The position numbers and the translations under genes are program-made. A model generated the notes under the pieces. That model was not told where the DNA came from. It saw nothing but the letters and a program-made list of their open reading frames with translations, and did not search any database. Source: Patiria pectinifera (Eukaryota > Echinodermata > Asteroidea > Valvatida > Asterinidae). Taken from it: a DNA stretch of 64,000 bases. The stretch lies in the NCBI GenBank assembly GCA_029964075.1, contig CM057136.1:1860001-1924000 (forward strand). The letters are read 5' to 3'. This document shows positions 1 through 10,361 of this stretch, in pieces; within the stretch, counting starts at the first letter, position 1, and every line of letters starts with the position of its first letter.

Positions 1-1004
1 TGAAACGATTTCAGAAGGATTTACAATATAATATCATGAACACTCGCGATATAGTCTATAAGTACAAAATATATATTTATTAGAGAATGTAGTGACTGGT
101 ATAAAAACATTAACAGTACTTTTTGCCTAGTCATTTCAACTGTTTTTGTTGTTAAGATAGATAGGCTTTTGATTGGCTGAAATATATGGGTTCAAATTAT
201 AAGCCCAAAGGTAGCCCTATTTTGCATACAACCTTTGATTTTTTCATAATGCAAAAAAGGGCAAAAAAGTGCACATCAACAATTGCAATTGGCAACAGTT
301 TTAACAGTGTTGTGTGTTGTGTGACCAACAAGACAAAAATTTTGTAGGCAGTCATATTTTACACTGAATGTTTAGCTGTTTGAATGGCAGAACCCTGCAG
401 AAGAAAATAACTATTTGAGATCCATCTGTTGCAATAATTCTACCTATTTAATTAATGCACTAAATGCATTTACAATTGTCTGTAAATAGTCAACTTTTCC
501 AGTTTATAGGGGGAAGCAAATATGTGGTTATTATTATATAATTCTAAAACACCAAATGACATCAAAAGGAAATCCTTTTTTTTTTATATAGAGTTACACA
601 TGCGCATTATCAAATATTAAATGTGTTAATAATCGAGTGAGTTTAAAAACTGCAAAATCTGCTTCCAAAAAATATTGATGTTATTTAGCATTCAGATCAC
701 ATCTAGCCATGTAGCATCAGATTCTCAGTTTTCTAGATACTCAAATTGTTTTTACACTGATAGGATGTGACATATCATGGTCAATATGACATCACGGTTT
801 GTGGTAAAATATACACGTACTGCTTTAGCACAGGGTCTTTGTCTACACCAAGTTTCATTAAGATATAAAAGAATGGGGAAGTGACAGTAGACATAAAACA
901 GTGTACCATGTCTGTTGGGGAAACCAATGGGCATTTTACTTCAGTGTGAAGAAGAGCTTCTATAATCACAAAGATCAACTGTGAAAATTATCGGCTATTT
1001 TTAG
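1..1004. other. AT-rich intergenic stretch, no gene seen
   Basis: Only short open frames occur here and none resembles a known protein. I see no tandem repeat or long inverted repeat. The last part runs into the duplicated block of the lectin cluster. Confidence 0.5.
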
Positions 1005-1806
1005 CTGCTGGTGACAAAAGACTGTCGAAATATGCAATATTCCCAATGGTGTAATCAACTGCCAATTAGACAACAGCCAAAGCGGCGTTGCCAGGGAAAC
1101 TAACTGGTAGCAATCCCTGACTTTAATTGCTTTGTGCATTCAAATGAGAAGGGTAAGCCTCTTCCATTTCGCGCTCTTAACCCTAAAGGGGCCTGGGGGG
1201 CGGAATCCGCCCCCCCCCCTCGACTTTTTCCGCGATAGCCTTTAAAAAAACATGTTCTCGACCCGAGCTGTTATGACTTTTTAGCCTCGAGCCTTGTGCA
1301 TCTTTTGACACCAAAAATATAAAAATCTGACCTTGGGTTGTCGCGCAGCTAAAAATTTTCCGGCGCTACGCGCCGTGAAAACTGAATTTTCCCATATACG
1401 TCATGTACACAGAGCAGAATTACCATTCGTACATATGAATAACTAATTAGCCATAATTTCAAAACCCTTTGACCTATAGTCATGAAATTTCTTGGGTATG
1501 TTTATGATGAGTTGTTCTATGCATGTACCGAGTTTCAAAAATTTTCGTCACTCGATGACCGAGATCTTAGGGGGGGGGGGCGGAATCCAGAGAGATTGGG
1601 GCAGAGGGGGGCAGAGAGATGGTCGAAATAACCCGGCCCCTTATAGGGTTAAACCGTCAGTTGATGTTATTTCCATGCAAAACATGTTGTGGTTCTACAC
1701 TCGAAATTCAGTTGCAATTACTGGCCGAAAAGCTGAGCAGTACTGAGGCTATCCTAAAAAAACAATATATCCGTACACCTGAACATCCCTAATTATCAGA
1801 AACAGC
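1005..1806 (+). repeat. Upstream block of lectin gene, copy A
   Basis: This block shares long stretches with 4612-5110 (twice) and with 6590-6718 joined to 10187-10361. Shared landmarks are CTGTCGAAAWATGCAATATTCC, the GCGTTGYCAGGGAA stretch, a TTGTGCATTC stretch and the ATGCAAAACATGTTG stretch. In copy A and copy C it is followed by a start codon and a signal peptide. I infer that it is the promoter and 5' flank of a duplicated C-type lectin gene rather than an independent transposon. Copy A is interrupted by a piggyBac-like MITE at 1181-1648. Confidence 0.6.
1177..1652. mobile_element. piggyBac-like MITE with TTAA target site
   Basis: The inserted segment begins CCCTAAAGGGGCC and ends GGCCCCTTATAGGG, an imperfect terminal inverted repeat, and both sides carry TTAA (1177-1180 and 1649-1652). 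The uninterrupted lectin block copies at 4.8 and 5.05 kb continue straight through this position, which confirms an insertion. TTAA duplication with CCC ends is the signature of piggyBac. The 468-bp body has G and C homopolymer tracts and no transposase, so it is non-autonomous. Relatives lie at 15469-15518 and 25349-26264. Confidence 0.75.
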
Positions 1807-1900
1807 ATGGAAGTGTTGAGTGTACTGCTTCTTATGGCTGGATTTGAAGTCAGTGTGGCGACTGTTTGCCCTGTGGGCTGGCACCGATACGGAAAGTCTT
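1807..1900 (+). CDS. C-type lectin first exon (signal peptide and CTLD start)
   Basis: The reading frame from ATG encodes a signal peptide, MEVLSVLLLMAGFEVSVA, followed by TVCPVGWHRYGKSC. The Cys-Pro-x-Gly-Trp-x-x-Tyr-Gly-x-Ser-Cys pattern is the classic N-terminus of secreted C-type lectin domains. The exon seems to end inside the last Cys codon (phase 1) at a weak GTTAAT donor; without splicing, translation stops at once at TAA. The closest candidate partner downstream is the CTLD+PAN exon at 3.36 kb, but the CTLD segment between them is not seen and two repeats lie in the gap. A second copy of this exon is at 10362. Probably part of a decaying duplicate, though it could be a live first exon. 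Confidence 0.6.
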
Positions 1901-1950
1901 GTTAATTTGTGATCAAGGATCTAAAAAGTTGGCACAAAGCAGAAAGCATC

Positions 1951-2140
1951 TTAGTCTAGGGGCTAGACGTTGTTCTTGTTTGCTACGCCGATAACCGGCC
2001 AACGCTATAACCGGCCACCGCGAGAGGGCGCTATCACGACCAACCAATATCACCCACGAACCTGTCAGAACAACCTCTAGGGTACTTGCTATTGGTCGTG
2101 TAATGCGCGCGCATCTGTTTTGCCTAATGTATGTAGCGCG
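1951..2140. repeat. Dispersed repeat, copy 1 (partner at 59.06 kb)
   Basis: About 190 bp matches 59061-59250 in the same orientation. Shared words include TAGTCTAGG, GCTAGACG, CGCGAGAG, GACCAACCAATATC and GTGTAATGCGCGCGCA. It lies inside the interrupted lectin gene here and inside a TIR element of the oxidase intron there, so it is mobile or part of a mobile element. Its ends were not resolved. Confidence 0.6.
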
Positions 2141-2560
2141 CATTATATATGTTGCATAATTACCCCAAATACATGCATATTCATAGTCTAATTCCATGAC
2201 GTACCATGCATACCGCGCCGTATCCCGCGGATTGAATCATGATGTACAATATGTGTGTATACACGTAATGGTACATGTGTACCAAGGTGACCGTTTTAGC
2301 CCATTCTCGGCTAACCTTGTCCGAATTTTGTTTTAAAAAACGAGAGTTTGACAAAAAAATTTACAGAATGGATTTTTTTGGGGCAGATTTCTGGCAGAAT
2401 TCTGCAAATATTGTTGTAAATTTGATTTGATGAGAACAGCAAATTTGAACAAAAACTGAACAAATCTGAAGAACAAATTTGAATAAAAATGATACATATT
2501 TGTTTAAAAAGCTTCAATCCTTTCAAACAAACCCTGACATAATAATGGGACAAGTTGGCT
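2141..2560. other. Non-coding gap, A-rich
   Basis: Positions 2311-2553 are made of AATTTG/AAAAA-like words that leave an open frame on the minus strand, but its residue make-up is low in complexity. No domain is recognisable. Confidence 0.4.
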
Positions 2561-3184
2561 GGTCTTGGCAGAGTTGTAATAACTCGAGTTAATTACTCGA
2601 CTCGAGTCCGACTCGAGTCACAATTGTTGGTGACTCGACTCGACTCGAGTCCCTAAGGGTAAATGACTCAACTCGACTTTACTGCGAGCAAATGACTCGA
2701 CTCGACTCTCCCTCATCAAAGGACTCGACTCGACTCGAGCGAAGGCTGATAATTAAGACTCGATCGAGTCCCAAAAATGAAAAGCACAACTTTGCGAAAA
2801 GTATTCGCAATGACTTACGGTGCAAAATGTATGCTCACTTTACTTTGCGAATAACAGTCATGTACAAATATACAAGTGTCACAGACTCTCACTTCATGGT
2901 TCTAGAACGCACAAAATACCATCCGGGAACCAGATTTTTAAACACATTTTCTTATTCGCTGTTTCATCATCGGTTTTTGGCGAAGTTATGGCCTCCTTTT
3001 ATAAATTTTGGTATACATAGTGTTCAAATAATCGTGAGTCGAATCGACTCGAGCTAAATATTTGTCTCGACTCGACTCGACCTTTTGACCTAATGACTCG
3101 ACTCGATTCGAGCCACTTCTTTAAAATGACTCGACTAGACTCGAGTCAGAAAAATCAGTGACTCGTTACAACTCTGAGTCTAGG
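2561..3184. mobile_element. hAT-like MITE with TCGAGTC arrays, copy 1 (608 bp)
   Basis: The element starts CAGAGTTGTAA at 2569 and ends TTACAACTCTG at 3176. Both subterminal parts are filled with degenerate direct and inverted ACTCGACTCGAG words. The flanks GGTCTTGG and AGTCTAGG match at 6 of 8 positions, an aged 8-bp target duplication. CAG...CTG ends with 8-bp duplications are typical of hAT. A second copy at 53914-54913 has a perfect duplication. The open frames inside are by-products of the repeats. Confidence 0.8.
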
Positions 3185-3363
3185 TGCTGAAGTTCACTGG
3201 GAAACGTCGTCGTGGCCGAATCTGCGTTTTGCCCGAAATTTACGGGATAATTTCATAACATCTTTATGTGACTATAGAATGTTTATAATGTGAGTTGAAC
3301 CTTAATTTTGCGTAATACTACCAATCTTCATTTAAGTATTAATGGTGTATTTCGAGTAATCTC

Positions 3364-3828
3364 TGGATTGGCTGCTAAGACATCGACAAGGAAGGTGATT
3401 GGCAGAATTGTCCTCTGAGAGGTGATGAGACCAACAAGTATCAGAACTGGTTGGAAGGAAAGCCTGACATTCGGCACAGTGCAGCTGATTGTGCATTGAT
3501 GGGCGACTGGAGGAATGGCGAATGGGGTAACCAGTTATGCATCAATCTTAGATATGCAACATGTGAGCTTGCTATCATCGACAACGACCCTCTATTCTGC
3601 CTTGAGATCGACTCTGATGGTCGCATCACCTCCCCGTGCCTCATTGATAATCACGTCTTGATGGAGTTACAGGCTCAGGGTCTGGTGTCTTGTGGTAAGG
3701 CCTGCCTCTCACATCCCAAATGTAGCTCCTTCAATCTGAAGGACCAAGGCCAGGGCAAGATGATGTGCCAGCTGAATGACCTCGCCCTTCAAATTGCAGC
3801 TACTGATCTGAAGAAACTGGTTGCATGA
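3364..3828 (+). pseudogene. C-type lectin plus PAN/apple exon with in-frame stop
   Basis: The frame reads W-I-G, then an in-frame TAA at 3376-3378, then DIDKEGDWQNC, KYQNWLEGKPD and DCALMGDW...WGNQLC...CELA. WIG, WLEGKPD and the Cys-x7-Trp...Cys spacing are the C-terminal half of a C-type lectin domain. After it comes about 65 residues with CGKACLSHPKCSSFN and MCQLND, a PAN/apple pattern of disulphide-bonded binding modules, ending at TGA 3826-3828. The role would be secreted carbohydrate or protein binding. The frame downstream of the TAA is clean. It is either a young pseudogene or an exon starting just after the TAAG (AG at 3378-3379), which would remove the stop but also WIG. Confidence 0.7.
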
Positions 3829-4611
3829 AGCAAACTGATACAAAAGATATGCTTCAGAATGCTCTGATGAACAGGTACATGGGCCGACATTTTCAATGCA
3901 AGTACATGTCATGTACAAAACAAAGTGGGGGCTTACATTTTCACAGCTGAGAGTGAATGACTATTTTGTGGAGATTTGCTGTGAACAGCTTGCATTTTGC
4001 AAGGGTTTACAAGTTTGGAAACACTTGTACTTAGTGAGTGTTGTAACTGTTTAAAGTAATTTGCATAGTATTTTGAATTGTTTGTTTTGATTAGATGGAT
4101 AGCCTGTGCATTGGCAGAAATGTAGCCAAAACGTAACCACATACATGCACACTTTGCTTTGTTTAATATGCCACTAGTAAAACGGAAAAAAGGCAATTTC
4201 TGACCACTTTAACCATTTTTCTTATTTAGCAAAAGATATTCATGTAAACATCATTTTCGAGTTTGGAGTCATTGAATCAGCTATTTCGAGCTATAGAATC
4301 AAATGTAGGCAACATTTTTTTATTTAGGGACGAAAATAGTTCGTGCACAGAGTCCATTAACTTATTGAAGAAATTACAAAAGTCCCAGGAATCTGTGTAC
4401 AATGTCTGTGGAAAAGGCATTGCTGCACAGAAATATTATGAGCGACCTTGATATTGACACTAAAGTGTACAAAGAAGTGTGATCATCCATCATTGCATTA
4501 TCTTGAGATATGTACACATGGATTACCTCATAAAAGTTTCATGACGTCGTAGCACCAGAGCTACGAACGGGGTCTACCCCCATGTTCCCCAATACCTATG
4601 TTCCCCAATAC
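3829..4611. other. Non-coding flank of the lectin exon
   Basis: This region probably includes the 3' untranslated part of the lectin transcript. A 62-codon frame at 4263-4451 resembles nothing I know. No repeat structure seen. Confidence 0.35.
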
Positions 4612-5115
4612 CGATGGCCATTTTTAGCTGTTAATTAATGGGGAACAACTGTCGAAAAATGCAATATTCCTAACAGTGTACTCAACTCTAACTACACAAC
4701 GCCCAAAGCAGCGTTGTCAGGGAAGCAATCTTTAATAATCCTCCACTTTGACTGATTTGTGCATTCGACTGAGAAGGATAAGCTTCTTTCATTTCGCGTT
4801 CGTTATTAACTGTCAGTCGCTGTTGAGAATTTCCATTCAAAACACATTGTGGTTCTTGTGAAAGTCATCGGCCAATTTTAGCTGTTAATTAATGGGGAAC
4901 AACTGTCGAAAAATGCAATATTCCTAACAGTGTACTCAACTCTAACTATACAACGCCAAAAGCAGCGTTGTCAGGGAAACAAACTTTAACAATCCTCCAC
5001 TTTGATTGCTTTGTGCATTCGACTGAGAAGGGTAAGCTTCTTTCATTTTGCGTTCGTTATTAACTGTCAGTCGCTGTTGAGAATTTCCATTCAAAACACA
5101 TTGTGGTTCTACAAT
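4612..5115 (+). repeat. Upstream block of lectin gene, copies B1 and B2 in tandem
   Basis: The segment holding CCATTTTTAGCTGTTAATT, GTCGAAAAATGCAATATTCC and the TTCATTTYGCG stretch occurs twice in direct order, about 250 bp apart (near 4619 and 4871). The copies differ by few bases, so this is a fairly recent local tandem duplication of the block also found at 1.0-1.8 kb and 6.6/10.2 kb. No signal-peptide exon follows: B2 stops where the MULE-like MITE inserted. Confidence 0.65.
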
Positions 5116-5776
5116 TAGCCTTGTTCAATGCTCTCGTCGTTATTCGTCCCGTACGCGGTCAATCGTCGGCATATATCCTCACGCGCTATGCACATGCAAG
5201 TAAAAATACACCGCGAACAGCGACCTCATGCGGCCACTATTTTTTTATGCAAATCAGTTGGGGACGATCGGGAGCCTTGGTTCAATCGTCGGCAAAAGCT
5301 TATGTTTTTCTTCATTTTGCGCTGGATTTCTAGCGCACGACCTCGTATGCGAATACAGATAAGTGTAGGCGGGGCTAATATGTGGAGTGTCCAATCACAC
5401 CTTGGTAAATCCGGATATCATCAAATTATTTGCAGCTATTCGCTTTTTGCGGACGTGACAGGAACCACAGTTTTTGTGCATTGGTGCCGTTTGCAGAGAC
5501 ACACAACGTGTACGTGTATGGATTATGTACGGTGCCACGTTTCACTATGCAAGTTTCCATGCAACGATCGACCAATAAGAAAACGACATTTAAGGTCAGC
5601 TATGGCTATTAACATAATGAGCACCATTTATATTTGCATATAAAAATTGTGGCCGCGTGAGGTCGCTGTTCGCGCTGTATTTTTACATGCATGTGCATAG
5701 CACGTGAGGATATATGCCGACGATTGACCGCGTACGGGACGAATAACGAGAGCATTGACCAAGGCTTTTCTACAAT
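5107..5776. mobile_element. MULE-like MITE, copy 1 (652 bp, ~125-bp TIRs)
   Basis: Ends TAGCCTTGTTCAATGCTCTC (5116) and an inverse ending in GGCTT (5767) form inverted repeats of about 125 bp that share CGTCCCGTACGCGGTCAATC and ATATATCCTCACG. The flanks carry a perfect 9-bp duplication, TTCTACAAT (5107-5115 and 5768-5776). Long TIRs plus 9-bp duplications are the hallmark of Mutator-like elements. No transposase is present. Copy 2 is at 23929-24655. Confidence 0.85.
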
Positions 5777-6589
5777 AAGAAAAAAACACAATTGTCATCG
5801 TGACGTCATTTCGGATTTTGTAAAACATATTATCTACTTTCCCTCCAAGTTTCATGACGACAGGACCTTCCCTTAGGTGCTGTAACAATTGCATTTTGAT
5901 GACGTCATCATGACGTCACACACTTTTCACATATCTATGACCTAACAAACCAATTACAAAAATAATTTTGAATTTACTATGTTGCGTTCATTAGATATGG
6001 CAATGAACTTCAAAATGTACAAAATCCATATAAAATCATATGACTTCATCTGAATGTCACCTTCAGTTATAGCACATCCCGATATGTGTATACAGAAAAT
6101 TTCGACCAAATCTGCCTTGTAGATCTCTAGATCTAGGCCATTAAAAATGCACCTGTGGTGATGTCACTTGGCAAATGATGATGTCATCATGACATTACTT
6201 GTCGAGACACAACTTTGCAGTAGGGGCTATGTCTGTGCTAACTTTGAATGATGTATGACAAAGATGTATGACAAAAATAAAAGTCAAAAGTTGCGTCCAG
6301 AAAAGACGCGTACAAAGTCTATGGGATTTGAGATACAACAAAAAGAAAAGGAAGAAAAGGAAGAAGAAGAGGAATAAGTAGAAAAGGAAGAAGAACAAAA
6401 TCGGAACAACTGAAGGGACAAAGGTGTTGGTATACCGCTATAACGTCCTAATCCTCCGCTGTAAAAGATGATAACTCCCTGCACTTCTAATACATTTTTC
6501 ATACAAAGGGCGAGTTTCATCTGACCGAATCATTTCAGCCACGTACAGCATCAGAGATTTATACAGGTTGTCAGCCATTGATTGATCAG
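5777..6589. other. Intergenic DNA with TGACGTCA palindromes and a purine tract
   Basis: Four CRE-like TGACGTCA or near-matching words occur at 5801-5808 and around 5899-5918 and 6178-6195 (the last group with GATGATGTCATC variants). A purine-rich stretch lies at 6333-6400. No coding exon is recognised. The palindromes also occur near repeats elsewhere (17.59 kb), so they may belong to an old repeat. Confidence 0.4.
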
Positions 6590-6718
6590 TACCAATTAGT
6601 TTGATCGCTAGTTTATATAAGACAATAGCCAAAGCAGCATTGCCAGGGAACAATCTACTAACAATCCCTGACTGTGTTTGCTTGGTGCATTCAACTGAGT
6701 AGGATAAGCCTCTTTCAA
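6590..6718 (+). repeat. Upstream block of lectin gene, copy C, left part
   Basis: Matches 1070-1170 and 4690-4790 through GACAATAGCCAAAGCAGC, TTGCCAGGGAA and GATAAGCCTCTTTCA, then breaks off at the 5' end of the LINE. The continuation resumes at 10187 beyond the LINE tail. Confidence 0.6.
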
Positions 6719-6936
6719 TATACTGACGGTGTGCGCCTTGAGGCAGCCCCACATTCTGGTCTCTTGAAAAGTCACATTTTCTACCACTGCGTCAATTCTT
6801 GATGACTCCAAGATTGCACATCAGGTGTGTGTTGGGTTCCTGTCCATTCCTGTCAAACTGTTGTCATCAGTATGGAACTCTGTAATGTGACATTAGATGT
6901 TGCTTTTCGACAGCTATATGCCACCGGTCTGTAACC

Positions 6937-7266
6937 ATGATTCACGCACGGTGTAAGTGTCTTTTGTTATTGACAATTGCTACTACATTGTCCCTATCAA
7001 CCATGTACACAGGGAAAGCACTGCAGTATACCACGGATGAGCTGATAACCATCCAAGTCAAAATGACCAACCCAAGATCTAAACTCCCCACCAAAGTGTT
7101 CGATAACATTAGTTCGCTTGGTACCACTAAAAGGCACCATAAATATGGGGGTTGCCGGGAAGAAAAACGAAAAGAAGGGGATACGACCAAACACCTTGAC
7201 AAGAATGCCCTAACTATGACACACCTCGGCGAGGCTCGGCCTGATAAACTGTCAATCTGCTTGTAA
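6937..7266 (+). pseudogene. LINE N-terminal region
   Basis: The 109-codon frame contains YTTDELITIQ, LPTKVFDNISSLG and KRHHKYGGCREEKRK. This pattern, a short Leu-rich phrase followed by basic Lys/Arg residues, is usual just upstream of the endonuclease in CR1/L2-like LINEs. It ends in TAATAA at 7264, one frame away from the endonuclease frame. Confidence 0.6.
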
Positions 7267-7276
7267 TAAGTCAGAT

Positions 7277-7705
7277 TTGATTATAGATCACATTCGTGAC
7301 TATAGCATTGACATCCTAGCTCTAACAGAAACATGGTTTCGTGCTGAACAAGATCGGAACACCGCTAGTATAACTCCAAAGGGATATAAGCTGGTACATA
7401 TCCCCAGAAAAGGGCGTCGAGGTGTTGGTGTCGGACTAGTCTACAAGTCTAGCTTGACGGCGTCTGTTGTCAAGCAGTGTAGCCATCCACCGCCATCTTC
7501 CTTTGAATCTATGGAAGTTGACATTCATAACCATGACAACAAGCACTTCCGAATCATTGTGTTGTACCGTCCACCACACAGCTCATTAACTGCGTTCATG
7601 GATGAGTTCGCCTCCCTTCTTGATCGGTATGCGTTGTTCACTGGGCAGCTTATTATACTAGGAGACTTCAATATCCACTGGAACAATGACGCCACCACCA
7701 GCTAA
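7277..7705 (+). pseudogene. LINE endonuclease domain (first part)
   Basis: The frame contains the AP-endonuclease motifs LALTETWF, RRGVGVGLVYK, IVLYRPPHSS and LGDFNIHW, which nick the target DNA in target-primed reverse transcription. It stops at TAA near 7703. The rest of the domain continues in another frame and ends with SDHCAVHC near 7854, the conserved Ser-Asp-His. A frameshift near 7700 therefore splits the domain. Confidence 0.85.
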
Positions 7706-7850
7706 TGACCGGCGTTTTGGTAACCTCCCCACACAGTTCAACATGCAACAATTGGTAACCACTGGAACTCACACATCTCGTCACACAATAGACTTTGTGA
7801 TCACGTGACAGTTCGACACCCTCGTACAATCTGTTGACACATCGGACTTT

Positions 7851-10076
7851 GTGTCTGACCATTGTGCTGTCCATTGCCGGTTGGACTTGCGTAAACCAAG
7901 ATATGTGAGGCACAAAATCACGTATCGGGAGATCACTGCGATAGACCCCACTAAATTTAAGGATGACATTGCCACATCTCCGCTCATCACATGCCCTGCA
8001 GATACGCCATACACCTTAGTCGACCAGTACAACTCTGTACTCTGTAAACTGCTTGACTCTCACGCTCCCCCCAAAACCTGCAAAATTGTAGATAAACCAA
8101 AAATTTCTTGGTACAACAATGACATCGCAGAGGCCAAACGCAAGCGTCGTCAACTTGAACGACGCTGGCGAAAATCCAAGTTACAGATACACCGTGAGAT
8201 GTTCCAATCGCAGAAAGATCTGGTAAAATCCAAATACAGGTATTACCAGACGAATTACTACTCAGAGAAAATCCAAGGCTGTGATGGTGACCAACGTGCC
8301 CTTTTCCAGGTCATAAACCATCTTCTGCACAAGAAAACAACACCCATACTCCCATCATTTTCTTCACCCTATGTGATGGCTACCCATTTTTCTGACTTTT
8401 TCGACAGCAAGATCTTCAAGATCAGAAATGACTTAGCAGAAATGGATCCCGGCATTAATTCTGCGCAGGCAGATCTTGAGTTTTGCCAATCTCCCCTTTT
8501 ATCCTTAGCACCTGCATCAGACACGGAAGTGATGAAGATCGTCAAGAGTGCACCGACGAAGACCTGCCCTCTTGACCCAATACCGACATCGTTGGTAAAG
8601 GATCACATCAACGTGTTGATTCACCCTGTAACACTGATCATCAACAAGTCACTCGCCACAGGTCACTTCCCGACATGCTTCAAGACAGCTCTCATCACAC
8701 CCGTCACCAAGAAGAAATCACTGGACTCTAATGATCTAAAGAACTATCGTCCAATTTCAAATTTGCCTTTTATGTCGAAGGTTGTTGAGCGAGTAGTTGC
8801 AGCCAGGTTGAATGCACATCTCATTCAACATAACCTGCGGGACAACCTCCAATCAGCGTACACTAAGTTTCATAGTGTTGAGACAGCACTTGTCAAAGTT
8901 CACAACGACACAATGCTCGCTGTTGGCACCAAAAGGGTTGTTCTCCTGGTTCTGCTAGATCTTTCAGCAGCCTTCGACACCGTTGACCATAAAATCTTGC
9001 TACATAGGTTACAGTATCACTTTGGGGTACAGGGATCTGCACTTTCATGATTCAGATCATACCTCCAAGATCGATCTCAGGCTGTCAACATATCTGGAGA
9101 GTTGTCTGATCGGTCAGTTCTCCGACATGGGGTTCCGCAAGGACCTCTGCTGTTCACATTATACATAGCTCCTTTAGGGTGCATTGCAAGACGTCATGGC
9201 CTACACCCTCATTTTTATGCAGATGACACACAACTCTATGCCACCTTCTGTCCAAGTTCTCCTGGTGATGACACTATTACACACCGTATTCTTGAAACAT
9301 CCCTGAAAGACATCCAACAGTGGATGACAGCCAATCTCCTCAAATTCAACGCAGCCAAAACACAGTACCTTGTCATATGTTCTCAGCACCTCAGACACAA
9401 AGTCAACATCTCTGACATACACATAGGAGATACACATATCGCTCCTTGCTCAGAAGCCCGCAATCTTGGTGTCATTTTTGACAAGTCAATGAACCTTGAA
9501 CGACATGTCTCTTCTATTTGTCAGTCCTCTTACATACATCTACGACGTGTAGCAGCAGTAAGAAACTCACTTACATTCTCTGCCGCAGAACAACTCATCC
9601 ATGCCTTCATATCATCCAGATTAAATTTTTGCAATAGCCTACTTGTAGGTTTACCACAACATACGATAAAACGTCTCCATTTTGTCCAGAACTCTGCCGC
9701 TCGCACACTCACAAGAACGAAATCATCTTCCCACATAACGCCCATCTTGCGCAAACTTCATTGGCTACCAATCCAGTACCGCATCTATTACAAAGTTCTC
9801 CTTCTTACTTTTAAAGCTCTTCATGGCTTAGCCCCACTGTATCTGAAGGAAATGGTTCAACATTGTCAACTTAGACCAGGTCTGAGGTCGTCGTCATCCA
9901 ATATGCTGTTTGTCCCGAAGACTCGTTTGGTAACCTACGGAGACCGTGCATTTTCCAGCTCTGCACCGCGTCTCTTGAACTCGTTACCAGACGAGTTAAG
10001 GGCAATACACCAATTATCTCTCTTCACACGCCAACTAAAGACCCACCTCTTCAATCAGTTTCTTTCTCACACATAA
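7851..10076 (+). pseudogene. LINE reverse transcriptase, one in-frame TGA
   Basis: The same frame runs from the endonuclease SDH motif to the final stop at 10074-10076, broken only by TGA at 9048-9050 where LINE relatives usually have Trp (ALS[12 protein letters not shown]). RT motifs follow in order: [43 protein letters not shown] with the catalytic Asp pair, and [10 protein letters not shown]. The C-terminal region has [13 protein letters not shown] and [10 protein letters not shown]. Apart from the single stop, the frame is well kept, which suggests a recent death. Confidence 0.9.
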
Positions 10077-10186
10077 TGACCTCTCCCTTCACACACACTG
10101 ATTTTTCACTGACCGGCGCCTTTGAATGACTATTTTTTGTCAGATACTGTGCGCCTTACAAATGCTTTGTTTATTATTATTATTAT

Positions 10187-10361
10187 TTCGTGTTCGATTT
10201 AACTGTCAGTTGCTGCTGGAAATTTCCATGCAAAACATGTTGGGGTCCTACATTCAGAATTTGATTGAAATTACTGGTAGAAAAGCTGAGCAATACTGAG
10301 GCAACAATGCAAAACTATATATCATTTATACAGCTGAAAATTCCTAATTATCAGAAACTGC
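10187..10361 (+). repeat. Upstream block of lectin gene, copy C, right part
   Basis: Continues copy C after the LINE and matches 1651-1806: TAACTGTCAGTTG, TTTCCATGCAAAACATGTTG, GAAAAGCTGAGCARTACTGAGGC and CCTAATTATCAGAAAC. It leads directly into the second copy of the signal-peptide exon. Confidence 0.65.

Larger units (their letters stand above)
6719..10186 (+). mobile_element. Nearly full-length CR1/L2-type LINE inserted in lectin block C
   Basis: The element is about 3.47 kb. It has a ~220-bp leader, a basic N-terminal region, an apurinic-type endonuclease, a reverse transcriptase and a short 3' tail ending in TTATTATTATTATTATT. Both borders are set by comparison with empty copies of the lectin block: the left flank ends ...CTCTTTCA and the right resumes TTCGTGTTCG. 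The coding region is broken by frame changes near 7267 and 7705-7850 and by one TGA at 9048-9050, so this copy is dead. CR1/L2 clade membership is inferred from the endonuclease and the 3' tail type. Confidence 0.85.

Noticed and set aside
6438-6752. 104-codon minus-strand frame with plausible composition
   Set aside because: It crosses the LINE 5' border, so it joins LINE leader and lectin block DNA that were separate before insertion.
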